A program made the position numbers and the translations under genes. Positions 36,266 to 49,716 of a stretch of DNA of 64,000 nt are shown in pieces (the first letter of the stretch is position 1; the number at the start of each line of letters is the position of its first letter). The DNA is taken from positions 62,001 to 126,000 of the forward strand of contig NZ_SAIY01000002.1 in the NCBI RefSeq assembly GCF_010560025.1, written 5' to 3'. Under the pieces are notes generated by a model. It was not told the DNA's origin. It did no database searches and saw only the letters and a list, made by a program, of their open reading frames with translations. The DNA is from Verrucosispora sioxanthis. Its GTDB lineage: Bacteria > Actinomycetota > Actinomycetes > Mycobacteriales > Micromonosporaceae.

Positions 36266-37200
36266 AGACTCCAGGCGATGCCGTCGAGGATGTCGTGCTC
36301 GGAGGCGATCACGGCGGTCATGCCGGCCCGTTCCATGGCGACCCGGAGCACCAACGCGCCGGCACCTATCACGTCCGCGCGGCCGGGATGCATCGCCGGG
36401 ATGGCCAGCCGCTGCTCGCGCGTCATGGCCAGCAGGTCGGCGGTGACCCTTGCCACCTGGTCGTACGACACCCGAGCATGGTGGATGCGGGCCGGGTCGT
36501 ACCCGGTGAGGCCCTCGGCGATCGCGACCACGGTGGTGACCGAACCGGCGAGCCCGACAAGCGTGGCCGCCTGCCGCCCCGGCACGGCCGTCAGTGCGCG
36601 GTCCACCGCGACCGCGATGTCGGCCTGGGCGGCGGCGATCTCGTCCAGGCCGGGCGGGTCCGCGTGCAGGTGCCGCTCGGTCATCCGGACGCAACCGATG
36701 TCCATGGAGATCGCGGCGTCGACACCGCCGTCCCGGGTGCCGACGACGAACTCGGTCGAGCCGCCACCGATGTCCAGCACCAGGTACGGCGACGCCGCGT
36801 CGGCGGGCAGGCCGCGGACGGCTCCGGTGAACGACAGCCGAGCCTCCTCGTCCCCGGTGACCACCTCCGGCGCGACGCCGAGCGTCTGCTCCACCATGGT
36901 CCGGAAGTCGGCCGCGTTCTCCGCGTCCCGGCTGGCCGAGGTGGCGCACATCCGCACCCGCTCGGCACCGAGCTTGTCGATCTCGGCGGCGTAGTCGGCG
37001 AGCGCGACCCGGGTCCGCTCGATCGCCTCCGGAGCGAGCCGGCCGGTGGCGTCCACCCCCTGGCCGAGCCGGACGATCTCCATCCGCCGACTCCGGTCCA
37101 CCAGCGGCGCCTCCGGCCCGGCCGACGGATCCGGCAGGTCGGCCACCAGCAACCGGATCGAGTTGGTGCCACAGTCGATGGCCGCCACGCGCGTCGTCAC
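36235..37200 (-). CDS. ppx: Ppx/GppA-type exopolyphosphatase
   Basis: The 321-residue protein has an ASKHA phosphatase fold. AAIDCGTNSIRLLVAD (phosphate loop 1) is near residue 7 and LVLDIGGGSTEFVVG (loop 2) near 138. A GLAGSVTT loop lies near 217. Ppx/GppA proteins hydrolyse polyphosphate or pppGpp and affect the stringent response. The chosen GTG at 37200 starts just before VAAIDCGTN. The DUF501 and divIC genes upstream match the M. tuberculosis order Rv1024–Rv1026. Confidence 0.9.
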   Translation of the reverse strand: MTTRVAAIDCGTNSIRLLVADLPDPSAGPEAPLVDRSRRMEIVRLGQGVDATGRLAPEAIERTRVALADYAAEIDKLGAERVRMCATSASRDAENAADFRTMVEQTLGVAPEVVTGDEEARLSFTGAVRGLPADAASPYLVLDIGGGSTEFVVGTRDGGVDAAISMDIGCVRMTERHLHADPPGLDEIAAAQADIAVAVDRALTAVPGRQAATLVGLAGSVTTVVAIAEGLTGYDPARIHHARVSYDQVARVTADLLAMTREQRLAIPAMHPGRADVIGAGALVLRVAMERAGMTAVIASEHDILDGIAWSLANANGRYRR

Positions 37201-37234
37201 GCCGGAAACCCTACCGCCACCGTCAGCAGGGTGG

Positions 37235-37747
37235 TCAGAGCCGCAGCAGCATGCGGGTGTTGCCCAGAGTGTTCGGCTTGACCCGTTCCAGGTCGAGGAA
37301 CTCGGCGACGCCCTCGTCGTACGAGCGCAGCAGTTGCTCGTAGACGAGGTGCGGCACCGGGGCACCGTCGATCTCGGTGAAGCCGAACGAACCGAAGAAC
37401 CGGGTCTCGAAGGTCAGCACGAAGATGCGGGCCACGCCCAGTTCCCGTGCCGCGCCGATCAGCTCCGCGACGATCCGGTGCCCGATCCGCTGCCCCCGGC
37501 AGCAGGGATCGACCGCCACCGTGCGGATCTCCGCCAGGTCCTCCCACATCACGTGCAGCGCGCCACAGCCCACCACCGTGCCGTCGGAGACCCGGCTGGC
37601 GACCCGGAACTCCTGCACGTCCTCGTACAGGGTGACAGTGGCCTTGCTGAGCAGGCGGCGGTCGTCGGTGTAGGTGTCGACCAGCCGTCGGATCGCCCGC
37701 ACGTCGGCGGTCCGGGCCCGACGGATCACGACGTCGTCGTCGCTCAC
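37235..37747 (-). CDS. argA: GNAT-family amino-acid N-acetyltransferase (ArgA-like)
   Basis: The 170-residue protein has AEIRTVAVDPCCRGQRIGHR as its acetyl-CoA loop (near residue 73) and FETRFFGSFGFTEI near 112. Length and motifs fit the short actinobacterial glutamate N-acetyltransferase (compare Rv2747), which would feed arginine synthesis. The GTG start overlaps the DUF501 stop. Specificity is inferred from family resemblance alone. Confidence 0.75.
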   Translation of the reverse strand: MSDDDVVIRRARTADVRAIRRLVDTYTDDRRLLSKATVTLYEDVQEFRVASRVSDGTVVGCGALHVMWEDLAEIRTVAVDPCCRGQRIGHRIVAELIGAARELGVARIFVLTFETRFFGSFGFTEIDGAPVPHLVYEQLLRSYDEGVAEFLDLERVKPNTLGNTRMLLRL

Positions 37748-38301
37748 CCGCGCTCCGGCACGTCGACACAGGGTCCGGTCGTCCACCACGGCTCGACCAG
37801 GTCGAGCGTCTCGTCGCCGAACGGGTTGACCCCCGGCCCGGCGGCGAGCGCGTGACCGAGGTGGACGTGCAGACACTTCACCCGGCCGGGCATCCCACCG
37901 GCCGAGATGCCGGCGATCTCGGGCACCTCGGCGATGGCGTCCCGGCGGGTCAGGTAGTCCTCGTGGGCCGCGCGGTACCGGGCGGCCAGCTCCGGGTCGT
38001 CGGTCAGCCGCTGCGCCATCTCCTTCATCAGACCGGCCGACTCCAGCCGGCTGCACGCCGCGGTCGCCCGGGGACAGGTCAGGTAGAACAGCGTCGGGAA
38101 GGGAGTGCCGTCGGCCAGCCGGGGAGTCGTCTCCACCACGTCGGGCAGGCCGCACGGGCAGCGGTGAGCCACCGCCCGGGTACCGCGGGGCGGACGTCCG
38201 AGCTGCGCGGCCACCGCGGCCAGATCGGCCTCCGTGGCCGGTTCCCGCTTCGGCGGGGGTACGGAGGCCGCCGCCGGCTCCTGCGGTGGTACGACAGTCA
38301 C
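37744..38301 (-). CDS. DUF501 protein
   Basis: The 185-residue protein has a Pro-rich start and the DUF501 core, with CPCGLPDVVETTPRLADGTPFPTLFYLTCPRA near residues 48–79 and the VKCLHVHLGHALA segment near 139. The conserved Cys and His residues suggest metal binding. Function is unknown. The family is found beside divIC and ppx in actinobacteria (Rv1025). Confidence 0.87.
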   Translation of the reverse strand: MTVVPPQEPAAASVPPPKREPATEADLAAVAAQLGRPPRGTRAVAHRCPCGLPDVVETTPRLADGTPFPTLFYLTCPRATAACSRLESAGLMKEMAQRLTDDPELAARYRAAHEDYLTRRDAIAEVPEIAGISAGGMPGRVKCLHVHLGHALAAGPGVNPFGDETLDLVEPWWTTGPCVDVPERG

Positions 38302-38323
38302 GATGCCAGCTCTCGTCGGGTGC

Positions 38324-38944
38324 TCAGTCTTCGGTCTGGTGGGCGTCGGCGGCCCGCACGCTGGACCAGAGAGTGTCGTACCAGGGGTCGGGGGTGACCG
38401 GCGTTGCCGGGCCCTCGGCGGTGCCCGCCTCGCGGGCCGCGCCGGCCGGGTCGTCGAGCAGGATCAGCATCTTCTCACCGGGCCGCCGCATGAAGAACCG
38501 CTCCCGGGCCTGGGTCTCGATGTACGCCTCGTCCTGCCACTTCTCCGCCTGGGTGGTCAGCTCGGCGATCAGCTCCCGCTGGGCCGCCTGCGCCGCCTCC
38601 ATCCGCTCGATGTCGGCCTGCTGGTCCAGGTAGACCCGGACCGGATAGGTGTAGGCGAGGGCGAGCGCGATCAGCACCGCGAACAGCACGGTGGCCCGGC
38701 CGGTGAGACCTCGGGATCGGGGTGCGGACAGCCGCGTCACCGCGCCACCGGCAGCCGCGCGCCTGGCGGCGGCGGGGCGCTTGGCGGAGCGTACGCCCTC
38801 GGCACCGCGGGCGGCCGACGGCGCCCGGCCGGCGGCGGACCGCGACTCGGCGCGGACACCGCCGTCGCGGGCCGTGCCGGGCCGGCCGGCGCGGGCCGGC
38901 CGACGGACCGGACGCTGACCACCCGGCGTGCGGCGCTGCTGCAT
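38324..38944 (-). CDS. FtsB/DivIC-family septum formation initiator
   Basis: The 206-residue protein has a long Arg/Ala-rich cytoplasmic tail and one transmembrane helix (about residues 84–103). A coiled coil with QQADIERMEAAQAAQRELIAEL follows, then an ARERFFMRRPGE motif. FtsB/DivIC proteins scaffold the divisome at mid-cell. The ATG at 38944 lies 29 bases from the eno stop. The eno–divIC–DUF501–ppx order is conserved in mycobacteria. Confidence 0.87.
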   Translation of the reverse strand: MQQRRTPGGQRPVRRPARAGRPGTARDGGVRAESRSAAGRAPSAARGAEGVRSAKRPAAARRAAAGGAVTRLSAPRSRGLTGRATVLFAVLIALALAYTYPVRVYLDQQADIERMEAAQAAQRELIAELTTQAEKWQDEAYIETQARERFFMRRPGEKMLILLDDPAGAAREAGTAEGPATPVTPDPWYDTLWSSVRAADAHQTED

Positions 38945-38973
38945 CACACCCCTCCCCCGAGGTACGGCATCCG

Positions 38974-40425
<1,452 letters not shown>

Positions 40426-40478
40426 TCAACCGGCAACCGGTTTGCACGAGCGGGACCCGATCGACAAGGCTGGTCGCC

Positions 40479-41171
40479 ATGCCCGCCGCTTCGACCACGC
40501 TCCGTACGCTCGCCGTGTCGGTCATCGCGTTGCTCACCGTCACCGGTTGTCAGGCCCTGGACGACGCCGGGCGGGCCATGGGGCGATCCGACATCGTCAA
40601 CGACCTCGCCGCGCGGATGGACCGGGCGCTGGAGCTGACCTATTCGGCGGAGTACCAGCTTCCGGGCGGGCGGAGCGCCTCGTTCGTCCAGTCGCAGGAC
40701 CCGGCCCGGTCCAGCTACACCTGGCCTGGCGGAAAGCTGACCGTCACCGACGAGGCGACCACCCGGTGCGACACCGACGGCGATCGGACCGTCTGCACCG
40801 TGGAGGAGCCGCCCGCCCCCAACAGCAAGCCCTCGGTGGTGGTCTTCGCCGAGGCCGAGTTGCAGGGGCTGGTCACGCCTCCGATGGTGATGGGCCGGCT
40901 GACCGCCGCGGCGTTGGATCCGGACGCGGTCATCACCGAGCGCAGCAGCACCGTCGTCGGCCACCACGCGACCTGCGTCGACGTGCGTCAGAACGGGGAG
41001 AGCTTCACCGCCTGCGTGACCGGGGAGGGCGCGCTGGGCAGCTTCACCGGCCAGGTCGACGGGCAACCGGTCGAGCTGGCGCTGAGCCGCTACCGCGACC
41101 AGGTCGACGGCGGCGCCTTCGACCTGCCGGCGAATGCCGACGTGGTGGACCGGCGCACCGAGGGCCCCTGA
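40479..41171 (+). CDS. Secreted lipoprotein of unknown function
   Basis: The 230-residue protein has a lipoprotein signal with lipobox LTVTGC (Cys24). The mature part is a beta-rich domain with four cysteines (CDTDGDRTVC, CVDVRQNGESFTACV) that could form two disulphides. No family is recognised. It is divergent from eno and the ATG at 40479 has no strong ribosome binding site. Confidence 0.75.
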   Translation: MPAASTTLRTLAVSVIALLTVTGCQALDDAGRAMGRSDIVNDLAARMDRALELTYSAEYQLPGGRSASFVQSQDPARSSYTWPGGKLTVTDEATTRCDTDGDRTVCTVEEPPAPNSKPSVVVFAEAELQGLVTPPMVMGRLTAAALDPDAVITERSSTVVGHHATCVDVRQNGESFTACVTGEGALGSFTGQVDGQPVELALSRYRDQVDGGAFDLPANADVVDRRTEGP

Positions 41172-41200
41172 GCCGACCCCGCGCAGCCGGGCCGGACGAC

Positions 41201-42820
41201 CTACAGGTCGAGCAGGGTGCGCAGGTGGCGCGGCGGAGGGCTGCCGTGCGCGAGCATCTCGTCGTGCCAGTGTCGCAGCGGCACATTGCGTGGGCGAGCG
41301 GCGGCGATCTCGGCCATCTCGCTGTAGCCGACGAAGTACGTCGACAGCTGCGCCGAGGTGAGCAACGCCCGGCGCCACTTGCCCGCCGCCTCACCCTCCT
41401 CCTGGAAACCACGGCCGGTCAACAGCGCCATCGCCTCGGCCTCCGGCAGCTCCTCGGCGTGCACCAGTTGGTCGAGCAACGCGTTGAGGGTCATCCGCAG
41501 CTGCATCTTCAGCTGCTGCAACCGCACCGGCAGGCCACCGAAGCCGCGGCCGACCATCAGCTCCTCGGCGTAGACCGCCCACCCCTCGACGAAGGGGCCG
41601 GAGCGAATCAATGCCCGTACCCGGGTGGAGCCGGCGTACCTTCGGGCGTGGGCGAGTTGGAGGAAGTGGCCCGGCATCGCCTCGTGCACGGTGAGGTTGC
41701 GGATCATGTGGTCGTTGTACTCGCGGTAGAACGACTCCACCCGACGCGCGGGCCAGTCCACCGGTGTCGGCGCGATGCAGTAGAACGTCGGAACGGCGGC
41801 GGTCTCCAGACCACCGGGCGCGTCGCAGTAGGCCACCGCCACACCCCGGGCGAACTGCGGCATCACCTGGATGACGCACGGGTCGTCCGGCACGGTCACC
41901 AGGTCGTGCGCCCGGACGACGTCACTCGCCTCGTCCAGGGTGATCGAGGCCAGGTCGACGATCGTGTGGTCGTCGGGGTGTTCGGCGGCGAGCAGGTCGA
42001 GGGCCCGGCGTACGGTCTCGTCGTCGGCCGGGCCACCGACCAGTTCGACCGCCGCCGCGCGGATCTCGTCGGTGACCCGGTCGAGGTTCGCCCAGGCCCG
42101 CCGCTGAATCTCGGCGGCGCTCAGCTCGGTGTCGAGGGTGTGCCACAGGCGCGCCTCCCAGCGACGCCGACCCAGGCGGGGATCGCGGCCCGGGCCGGCG
42201 TCGGCGGTCAGGCCGACACGCAGCCAGGCGACGAATTCGTCGAGCGCGGCCAGCGCCGAGGTGGCCGCCGGCTCGATCCGGTCGAAGCCGACGGGGGCCC
42301 GCGCGAGCAGTGCGGGAACCTCGTCGCGGATCAGCGCCGCCACCCCGGTGAACTGGCCGACCGCCGTCTCCGCGTGGATCCGGGGCATGTCACGCAACGT
42401 CGCGCGCGCGGTGGCCAGCGCATCCGGGACCGCGGCGAGGCGGCCGGCGAGGGCGGCCAACCGCACCTCCACCGGCGCGTACGGGCGCGACAGCAGGGCG
42501 TGCAGCAGTGGACCGGGATTGTGGACGAGCGGGTCCCACTCGTGTCCCCGGATCTCGGTCAGCTCGAACAGCTCCCGGTCGACGAGTGCGGAGAGCAGCG
42601 CGTGGTCCACCCGTTCCTCGACGTCGAGGTCGTCGGGGTCGATCTCGACGAGCGCGCTCGCCGCGTCGACGAGCATCGCCCGGTCCCCCGCGACCGCGTC
42701 GGCTGAGAAATCCGGCAGCCGATCGTCGACCCGATGGTCCCCCGCCGTCCCGGCGAGCCCCGGCCGACTCCCCAGCAACGCCTCGACAACCCGCTCCCCC
42801 ACCACCTGAAACCGCTCCAC
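41201..42820 (-). CDS. DUF885 protein, putative M3-like metallopeptidase
   Basis: The 539-residue protein carries the HEAMPGHFLQLAHARRY motif near residue 376. Its HExxxH pattern and following helix are typical of DUF885 and are thought to bind zinc. The C-terminal half also has EGWAVYAEELM near 425. No catalytic test of this family is known to me. The gene begins 35 bases from a GTTGATCA-type palindrome. Confidence 0.85.
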   Translation of the reverse strand: MERFQVVGERVVEALLGSRPGLAGTAGDHRVDDRLPDFSADAVAGDRAMLVDAASALVEIDPDDLDVEERVDHALLSALVDRELFELTEIRGHEWDPLVHNPGPLLHALLSRPYAPVEVRLAALAGRLAAVPDALATARATLRDMPRIHAETAVGQFTGVAALIRDEVPALLARAPVGFDRIEPAATSALAALDEFVAWLRVGLTADAGPGRDPRLGRRRWEARLWHTLDTELSAAEIQRRAWANLDRVTDEIRAAAVELVGGPADDETVRRALDLLAAEHPDDHTIVDLASITLDEASDVVRAHDLVTVPDDPCVIQVMPQFARGVAVAYCDAPGGLETAAVPTFYCIAPTPVDWPARRVESFYREYNDHMIRNLTVHEAMPGHFLQLAHARRYAGSTRVRALIRSGPFVEGWAVYAEELMVGRGFGGLPVRLQQLKMQLRMTLNALLDQLVHAEELPEAEAMALLTGRGFQEEGEAAGKWRRALLTSAQLSTYFVGYSEMAEIAAARPRNVPLRHWHDEMLAHGSPPPRHLRTLLDL

Positions 42821-42854
42821 CCCCCGACCCTAACCACCCGCCCCCGGGCCGCCA

Positions 42855-42914
42855 GTTGATCAAGAGGTTTTGGTCGCTCCCGAGCCGGCGGTGGACGCAA
42901 ACTTCTTGGTCAAC
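42855..42914. repeat. Dispersed GTTGATCA-type palindrome, copy C
   Basis: The arms GTTGATCAAGAGGTTT (42855–42870) and 42899–42914 pair over 16 bases with two wobble-compatible mismatches and enclose 28 bases. The right arm overlaps the last codon of mazG. The element lies between two same-strand genes, so its role is not only to separate convergent transcripts. Confidence 0.68.
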
Positions 42915-43896
42915 CGGGGCTGGGGGGTGGGGTTGTTTCGGTGGTGCGGAGGGTTTGGGCGTGAGCCAGGGTGGTGCGGCGGAGGGCGGCTTCGGGGTCG
43001 AGGTCGGTCGCGTTGGCTTGGGCGACCAGGGCGAGCAGGTGGGCACCGAGGGTGGATTCCGGATCCGGTTGCGCCTGCGGTGCTGGCAGCGGCGCGGTGA
43101 CGCCGGCGCGGGCGGCACGCTCCAGGATCTTCGCCGCCAGGGCGAGCGCCGGTTGGCTCAGTGCGATGCCGTCGAGGACCGAGTCACGGGCCTTCTCCGC
43201 CTGCTTGATCCGCTCCCAGTTGGCGGTGATCTCCTCCAGGGTGCCCGCCTCGGCACCGGCGAAGACGTGCGGATTGCGCCGGATCATCTTGTCCACCAAC
43301 CCACCGGCCACGTCGTCGATGGTCCAGCGTTCGTCCTCGGGCAACTCCTCGGCCAACCGGGCGTGCAGCACCACCTGGAGCAGCACGTCGCCCAGCTCCT
43401 CGCGCAGCGCGTCGGTGTCCCCCGCGCTCATCGCGTCGTACGCCTCGTAGCTCTCCTCCAGCAGGAAGCGGGCCAGGCTGCGGTGGGTCTGCGCCCGCTT
43501 CCACGGATCCCCGCCGGGCGAGAGCAGCCGGTCGAGCACCGCCACCGCGTCCAGCAGGCGAGCGCCCGGGGGATCCCACGAGCCGTACATCAGCTCCAGC
43601 TCCGCCAACCCTGGCTCGCGGGCCAGCCGCAGCCCCAGCTCCCGGGCCACCGACTCGTCACCGGCCGGGCCGGCCAGCCAGACCACCGTGTCGTGCGCCG
43701 CCACCGCGTCCAGCAGCGCCGGCACCGGCGGCCCGTCGAGCACCCGCACCTCGGCGCCCGCCGACCGCAGCGCCGTGGTCAGCTCGCTCTCCTCGGCGAC
43801 CAGCACCGGAGCCGCGCGTACGACGTCCCAGGCGGTTGCCGTAAGCAGCCCGGCCGGCAACCGGGGCGAGGTCACCAGCAGGACGATCCGGGGCAT
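42910..43896 (-). CDS. mazG: MazG-family nucleoside triphosphate pyrophosphohydrolase
   Basis: The 328-residue protein has an unusual ~110-residue N-terminal part, with a VVWLAGPAGDE strand resembling a tetrapyrrole-methylase-like fold. The MazG core follows: CPWKRAQTHRSLARFLLEESYEAYDA-type EExxE (near 150) and ELGDVLLQVVLHA near 178. MazG removes pyrophosphate from NTPs. An M. tuberculosis homologue (Rv1021) sits in the same order, between mfd and the lipoprotein gene. Confidence 0.88.
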   Translation of the reverse strand: MPRIVLLVTSPRLPAGLLTATAWDVVRAAPVLVAEESELTTALRSAGAEVRVLDGPPVPALLDAVAAHDTVVWLAGPAGDESVARELGLRLAREPGLAELELMYGSWDPPGARLLDAVAVLDRLLSPGGDPWKRAQTHRSLARFLLEESYEAYDAMSAGDTDALREELGDVLLQVVLHARLAEELPEDERWTIDDVAGGLVDKMIRRNPHVFAGAEAGTLEEITANWERIKQAEKARDSVLDGIALSQPALALAAKILERAARAGVTAPLPAPQAQPDPESTLGAHLLALVAQANATDLDPEAALRRTTLAHAQTLRTTETTPPPSPG

Positions 43897-43898
43897 GC

Positions 43899-44666
43899 TC
43901 AGCCGGCGGTCGGTACGGGCGGCTCGGGGCGCGACTGCGGGGTGGAGATGTCGGTGACCGTGTCGGAGCCCGGCTCACCCAGCGGCACGCCCACCGCGAT
44001 GGCCTGCCCGGTGAAGCTCAGCACCGGGAACACCAGCGGCCGGTACCGGGGGTTGACCGTCACGTCGTACGTCTCGACGGCCTCGCGCAGCGAATTGCGG
44101 TTGGCCAGGGCCTGGCGCAGCTGGTCGCCGTCGAGCTGGGCGGCGGCCTGCTCGACGGTCACCTCGGGCGGCACCGCGCCGGCCCGCTTGCCCGCCTCGA
44201 CCAGGTCGATCAGCTCCTGCTCGGTGGGGGCCACCGGAGCGCCGATCGGGATGCCGGACAGGCAGGTGTACAGCTCGGCCACCTGCCGCACGTACCCCGT
44301 CTCCGGGCTCAGGCCGAGGCCCTGCGCCACCTGCGCGGGGTCGACCTGGTTCTGCGGCCGGTAGCCCTCGTCGGCGGAGACCCGCTCGCAGACCTCGCTG
44401 AGCACCAGCGTGCTCACCACCTGGCTACGCCCGGGCATCTGGGGCTCCTGACCGGGCGGCGGAGGCTCCTGGCCGGGCGGCACCTCGTCCCCCTCGGTCG
44501 GGGTCGGGTTCTTCGCCTGAGCGTCCTCGATGATCCCGGTGACCGCGTCCTCGGTGATCCGATGGTCACCGACGTACGCGGCGACACCGGGCTCGGAACG
44601 GCAACCGGCGAGGGCGACGAGGCCGACCGCCACGCTGGCGACGGCGACAAGACGGCGAGCACGCAT
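43899..44666 (-). CDS. Lipoprotein with SurA-like N-terminal region
   Basis: The 255-residue protein has a lipoprotein signal ending ALAGC (Cys22). The mature protein starts VAAYVGDHRITEDAV, which resembles the N-terminal region of SurA/PrsA foldases, then a Pro-rich stretch. No parvulin domain is visible. It is the positional counterpart of LpqU-type genes beside mazG and mfd. The start ATG is at 44666 and a GTG three codons earlier is possible. Confidence 0.72.
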   Translation of the reverse strand: MRARRLVAVASVAVGLVALAGCRSEPGVAAYVGDHRITEDAVTGIIEDAQAKNPTPTEGDEVPPGQEPPPPGQEPQMPGRSQVVSTLVLSEVCERVSADEGYRPQNQVDPAQVAQGLGLSPETGYVRQVAELYTCLSGIPIGAPVAPTEQELIDLVEAGKRAGAVPPEVTVEQAAAQLDGDQLRQALANRNSLREAVETYDVTVNPRYRPLVFPVLSFTGQAIAVGVPLGEPGSDTVTDISTPQSRPEPPVPTAG

Positions 44667-44679
44667 GCCCGTCACTCTC

Positions 44680-48376
<3,697 letters not shown>

Positions 48377-48660
48377 GATCACTTCCGAGGTGGGGACACG
48401 ACGATCACCCCGCGTCCAGCCCGGACGGGGGGTGCGGGTGCCAGCCTAGCTCTGCCCACCGACCTTCGCCCCGCTTCCCACCCTCCCGGCCGACGCCTCG
48501 CCGAAGCGCCCCGACCATCCCGAGGCGTGTGCAACTGCGGGGAAAGTGCAGGCTGCGGGGCGTGGGAGGCGACACTCTCCCCGAAGTTGTCGCCTCGACC
48601 GGGACGGCAGAGGCAGTGGCGGATCTTGACTGGTCGGGTGGGGGGTGATCGGGTGGGAGC
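48377..48660. other. Intergenic region between mfd and the cyclase gene
   Basis: This divergent region has a 9-bp hairpin at 48566–48596 (GAGGCGACA and its complement, loop 13) and repeated GTGCA and GCGGGG elements near it. Any promoters for mfd and the cyclase gene are not obvious by eye, and no coding frame is supported. Confidence 0.5.
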
Positions 48661-49575
48661 GTGAGTGGGCAGTGGCGGGCGCAGTTCGACGCGGTGGTCG
48701 CTTTCGCCAACGGCGGAAGCCTGAGCACCGAGGGGTTCCGGCTGGACATCCCGGGCGACCGGATCGACGACGCCGACCTGGCGGCGCTGTTCGTCCGGCA
48801 TCTCGGCCTGCTGATGGTCGCCGAGGTACGGATCACCAACAAGACGATCATCGAGGAACCGCACAAGGGTGGACGCGCCGTCGGCGGTGCCCCGGACGGC
48901 GTGACCGGGCGGCGGCTGATCGAGCTGAGCCACCTGGTCACCGACGGGATGATCACCCTGCCCGGCTGGCCGGCCCCGAAGATCACCGAGTGGCTGAGCC
49001 GCGAGGCGTCCCGCGAGCACTACGCGCCGGGCACCGAGTTCCACGTGGCCCGGATCGACATGATCGCCAACACCGGCACCTACCTGGACACCCCCGCCCA
49101 CCGGTACGCCGACGGTGTCGACCTGTCCGGTTTCCCGCTGGACCGCCTCGCCGACCTGCCCGGACTCGTCGTCCGGCTGCCCGCCGACACCCGCGCGGTG
49201 GACCGGCTGCTGCTGGCGCCGTATGACGTGGCCGGCAAGGCGGTGCTGCTGCACACCGGCTGGGACGCGCACTTCGGCACCGACCGGTACGGCGCCCCGG
49301 AGGCGCCCCACCTGACCGGTGACGGCGCACAGGCGCTGGTGGACGCGGGGGCCGCCCTGGTCGGCATCGACTCGATCAACATTGACGCCATGGGTCCCGC
49401 GGCCGGCGGTGAGCGGCCCGCGCACAGCCTCCTGCTGGCCGCCGGCATCCCGATCGTGGAGCACCTGACCGGGCTGGACGCCCTGCCGCCGGACGGCTTC
49501 CGGTTCACCGCCGCGCCACCGAGGGTGGCCGGCATGGGCACCTTCCCCGTCCGCGCCTTCGCCGCCGTGGACTGA
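48661..49575 (+). CDS. Cyclase-family (kynurenine formamidase-like) hydrolase with extra N-terminal domain
   Basis: The 304-residue protein has about 75 N-terminal residues (MSGQWRAQFDAVVAF onward) of an unrecognised small domain. A cyclase-family domain follows. Its DMIANTGTYLDTPAHRYADG motif (near residue 145) matches the HxGTHxDxPxH metal-binding signature only loosely. GVGIDSINID-like VGIDSINIDAM and PIVEHLTGL lie near the end. Family members hydrolyse amide or ester bonds with a bound metal. The usual first His of the signature is replaced here (NTGTYLD), so activity is uncertain. Three 17-bp tandem units follow the gene's end. Confidence 0.8.
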   Translation: MSGQWRAQFDAVVAFANGGSLSTEGFRLDIPGDRIDDADLAALFVRHLGLLMVAEVRITNKTIIEEPHKGGRAVGGAPDGVTGRRLIELSHLVTDGMITLPGWPAPKITEWLSREASREHYAPGTEFHVARIDMIANTGTYLDTPAHRYADGVDLSGFPLDRLADLPGLVVRLPADTRAVDRLLLAPYDVAGKAVLLHTGWDAHFGTDRYGAPEAPHLTGDGAQALVDAGAALVGIDSINIDAMGPAAGGERPAHSLLLAAGIPIVEHLTGLDALPPDGFRFTAAPPRVAGMGTFPVRAFAAVD

Positions 49576-49616
49576 GGGGCGTCGTGGACTGAGGGGCGTC
49601 GTGGACTGCGGGGCAC
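49567..49616. repeat. Three tandem 17-bp units at the cyclase gene end
   Basis: GTGGACTGAGGGGCGTC occurs at 49567 and 49584, followed by a diverged third unit at 49601. The first unit contains the Val-Asp-stop end of the gene, so the array copies the gene's 3' end outward. Confidence 0.75.
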
Positions 49617-49628
49617 GGTCAACTCCGG

Positions 49629-49678
49629 ATGCGGGATGTCGCGGCTTCCGTCGGCGCGGATACCGCGACATCCCGCAT
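49629..49678. terminator. Bidirectional hairpin before the S66 carboxypeptidase gene end
   Basis: The arms ATGCGGGATGTCGCGG (49629–49644) and 49663–49678 form a perfect 16-bp stem around an 18-base loop. It lies between two convergent genes. Confidence 0.7.
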
Positions 49679-49716
49679 GTCGAGTGGATGTCGCGCCTCG
49701 GTGGCTGGCTCGGCCG

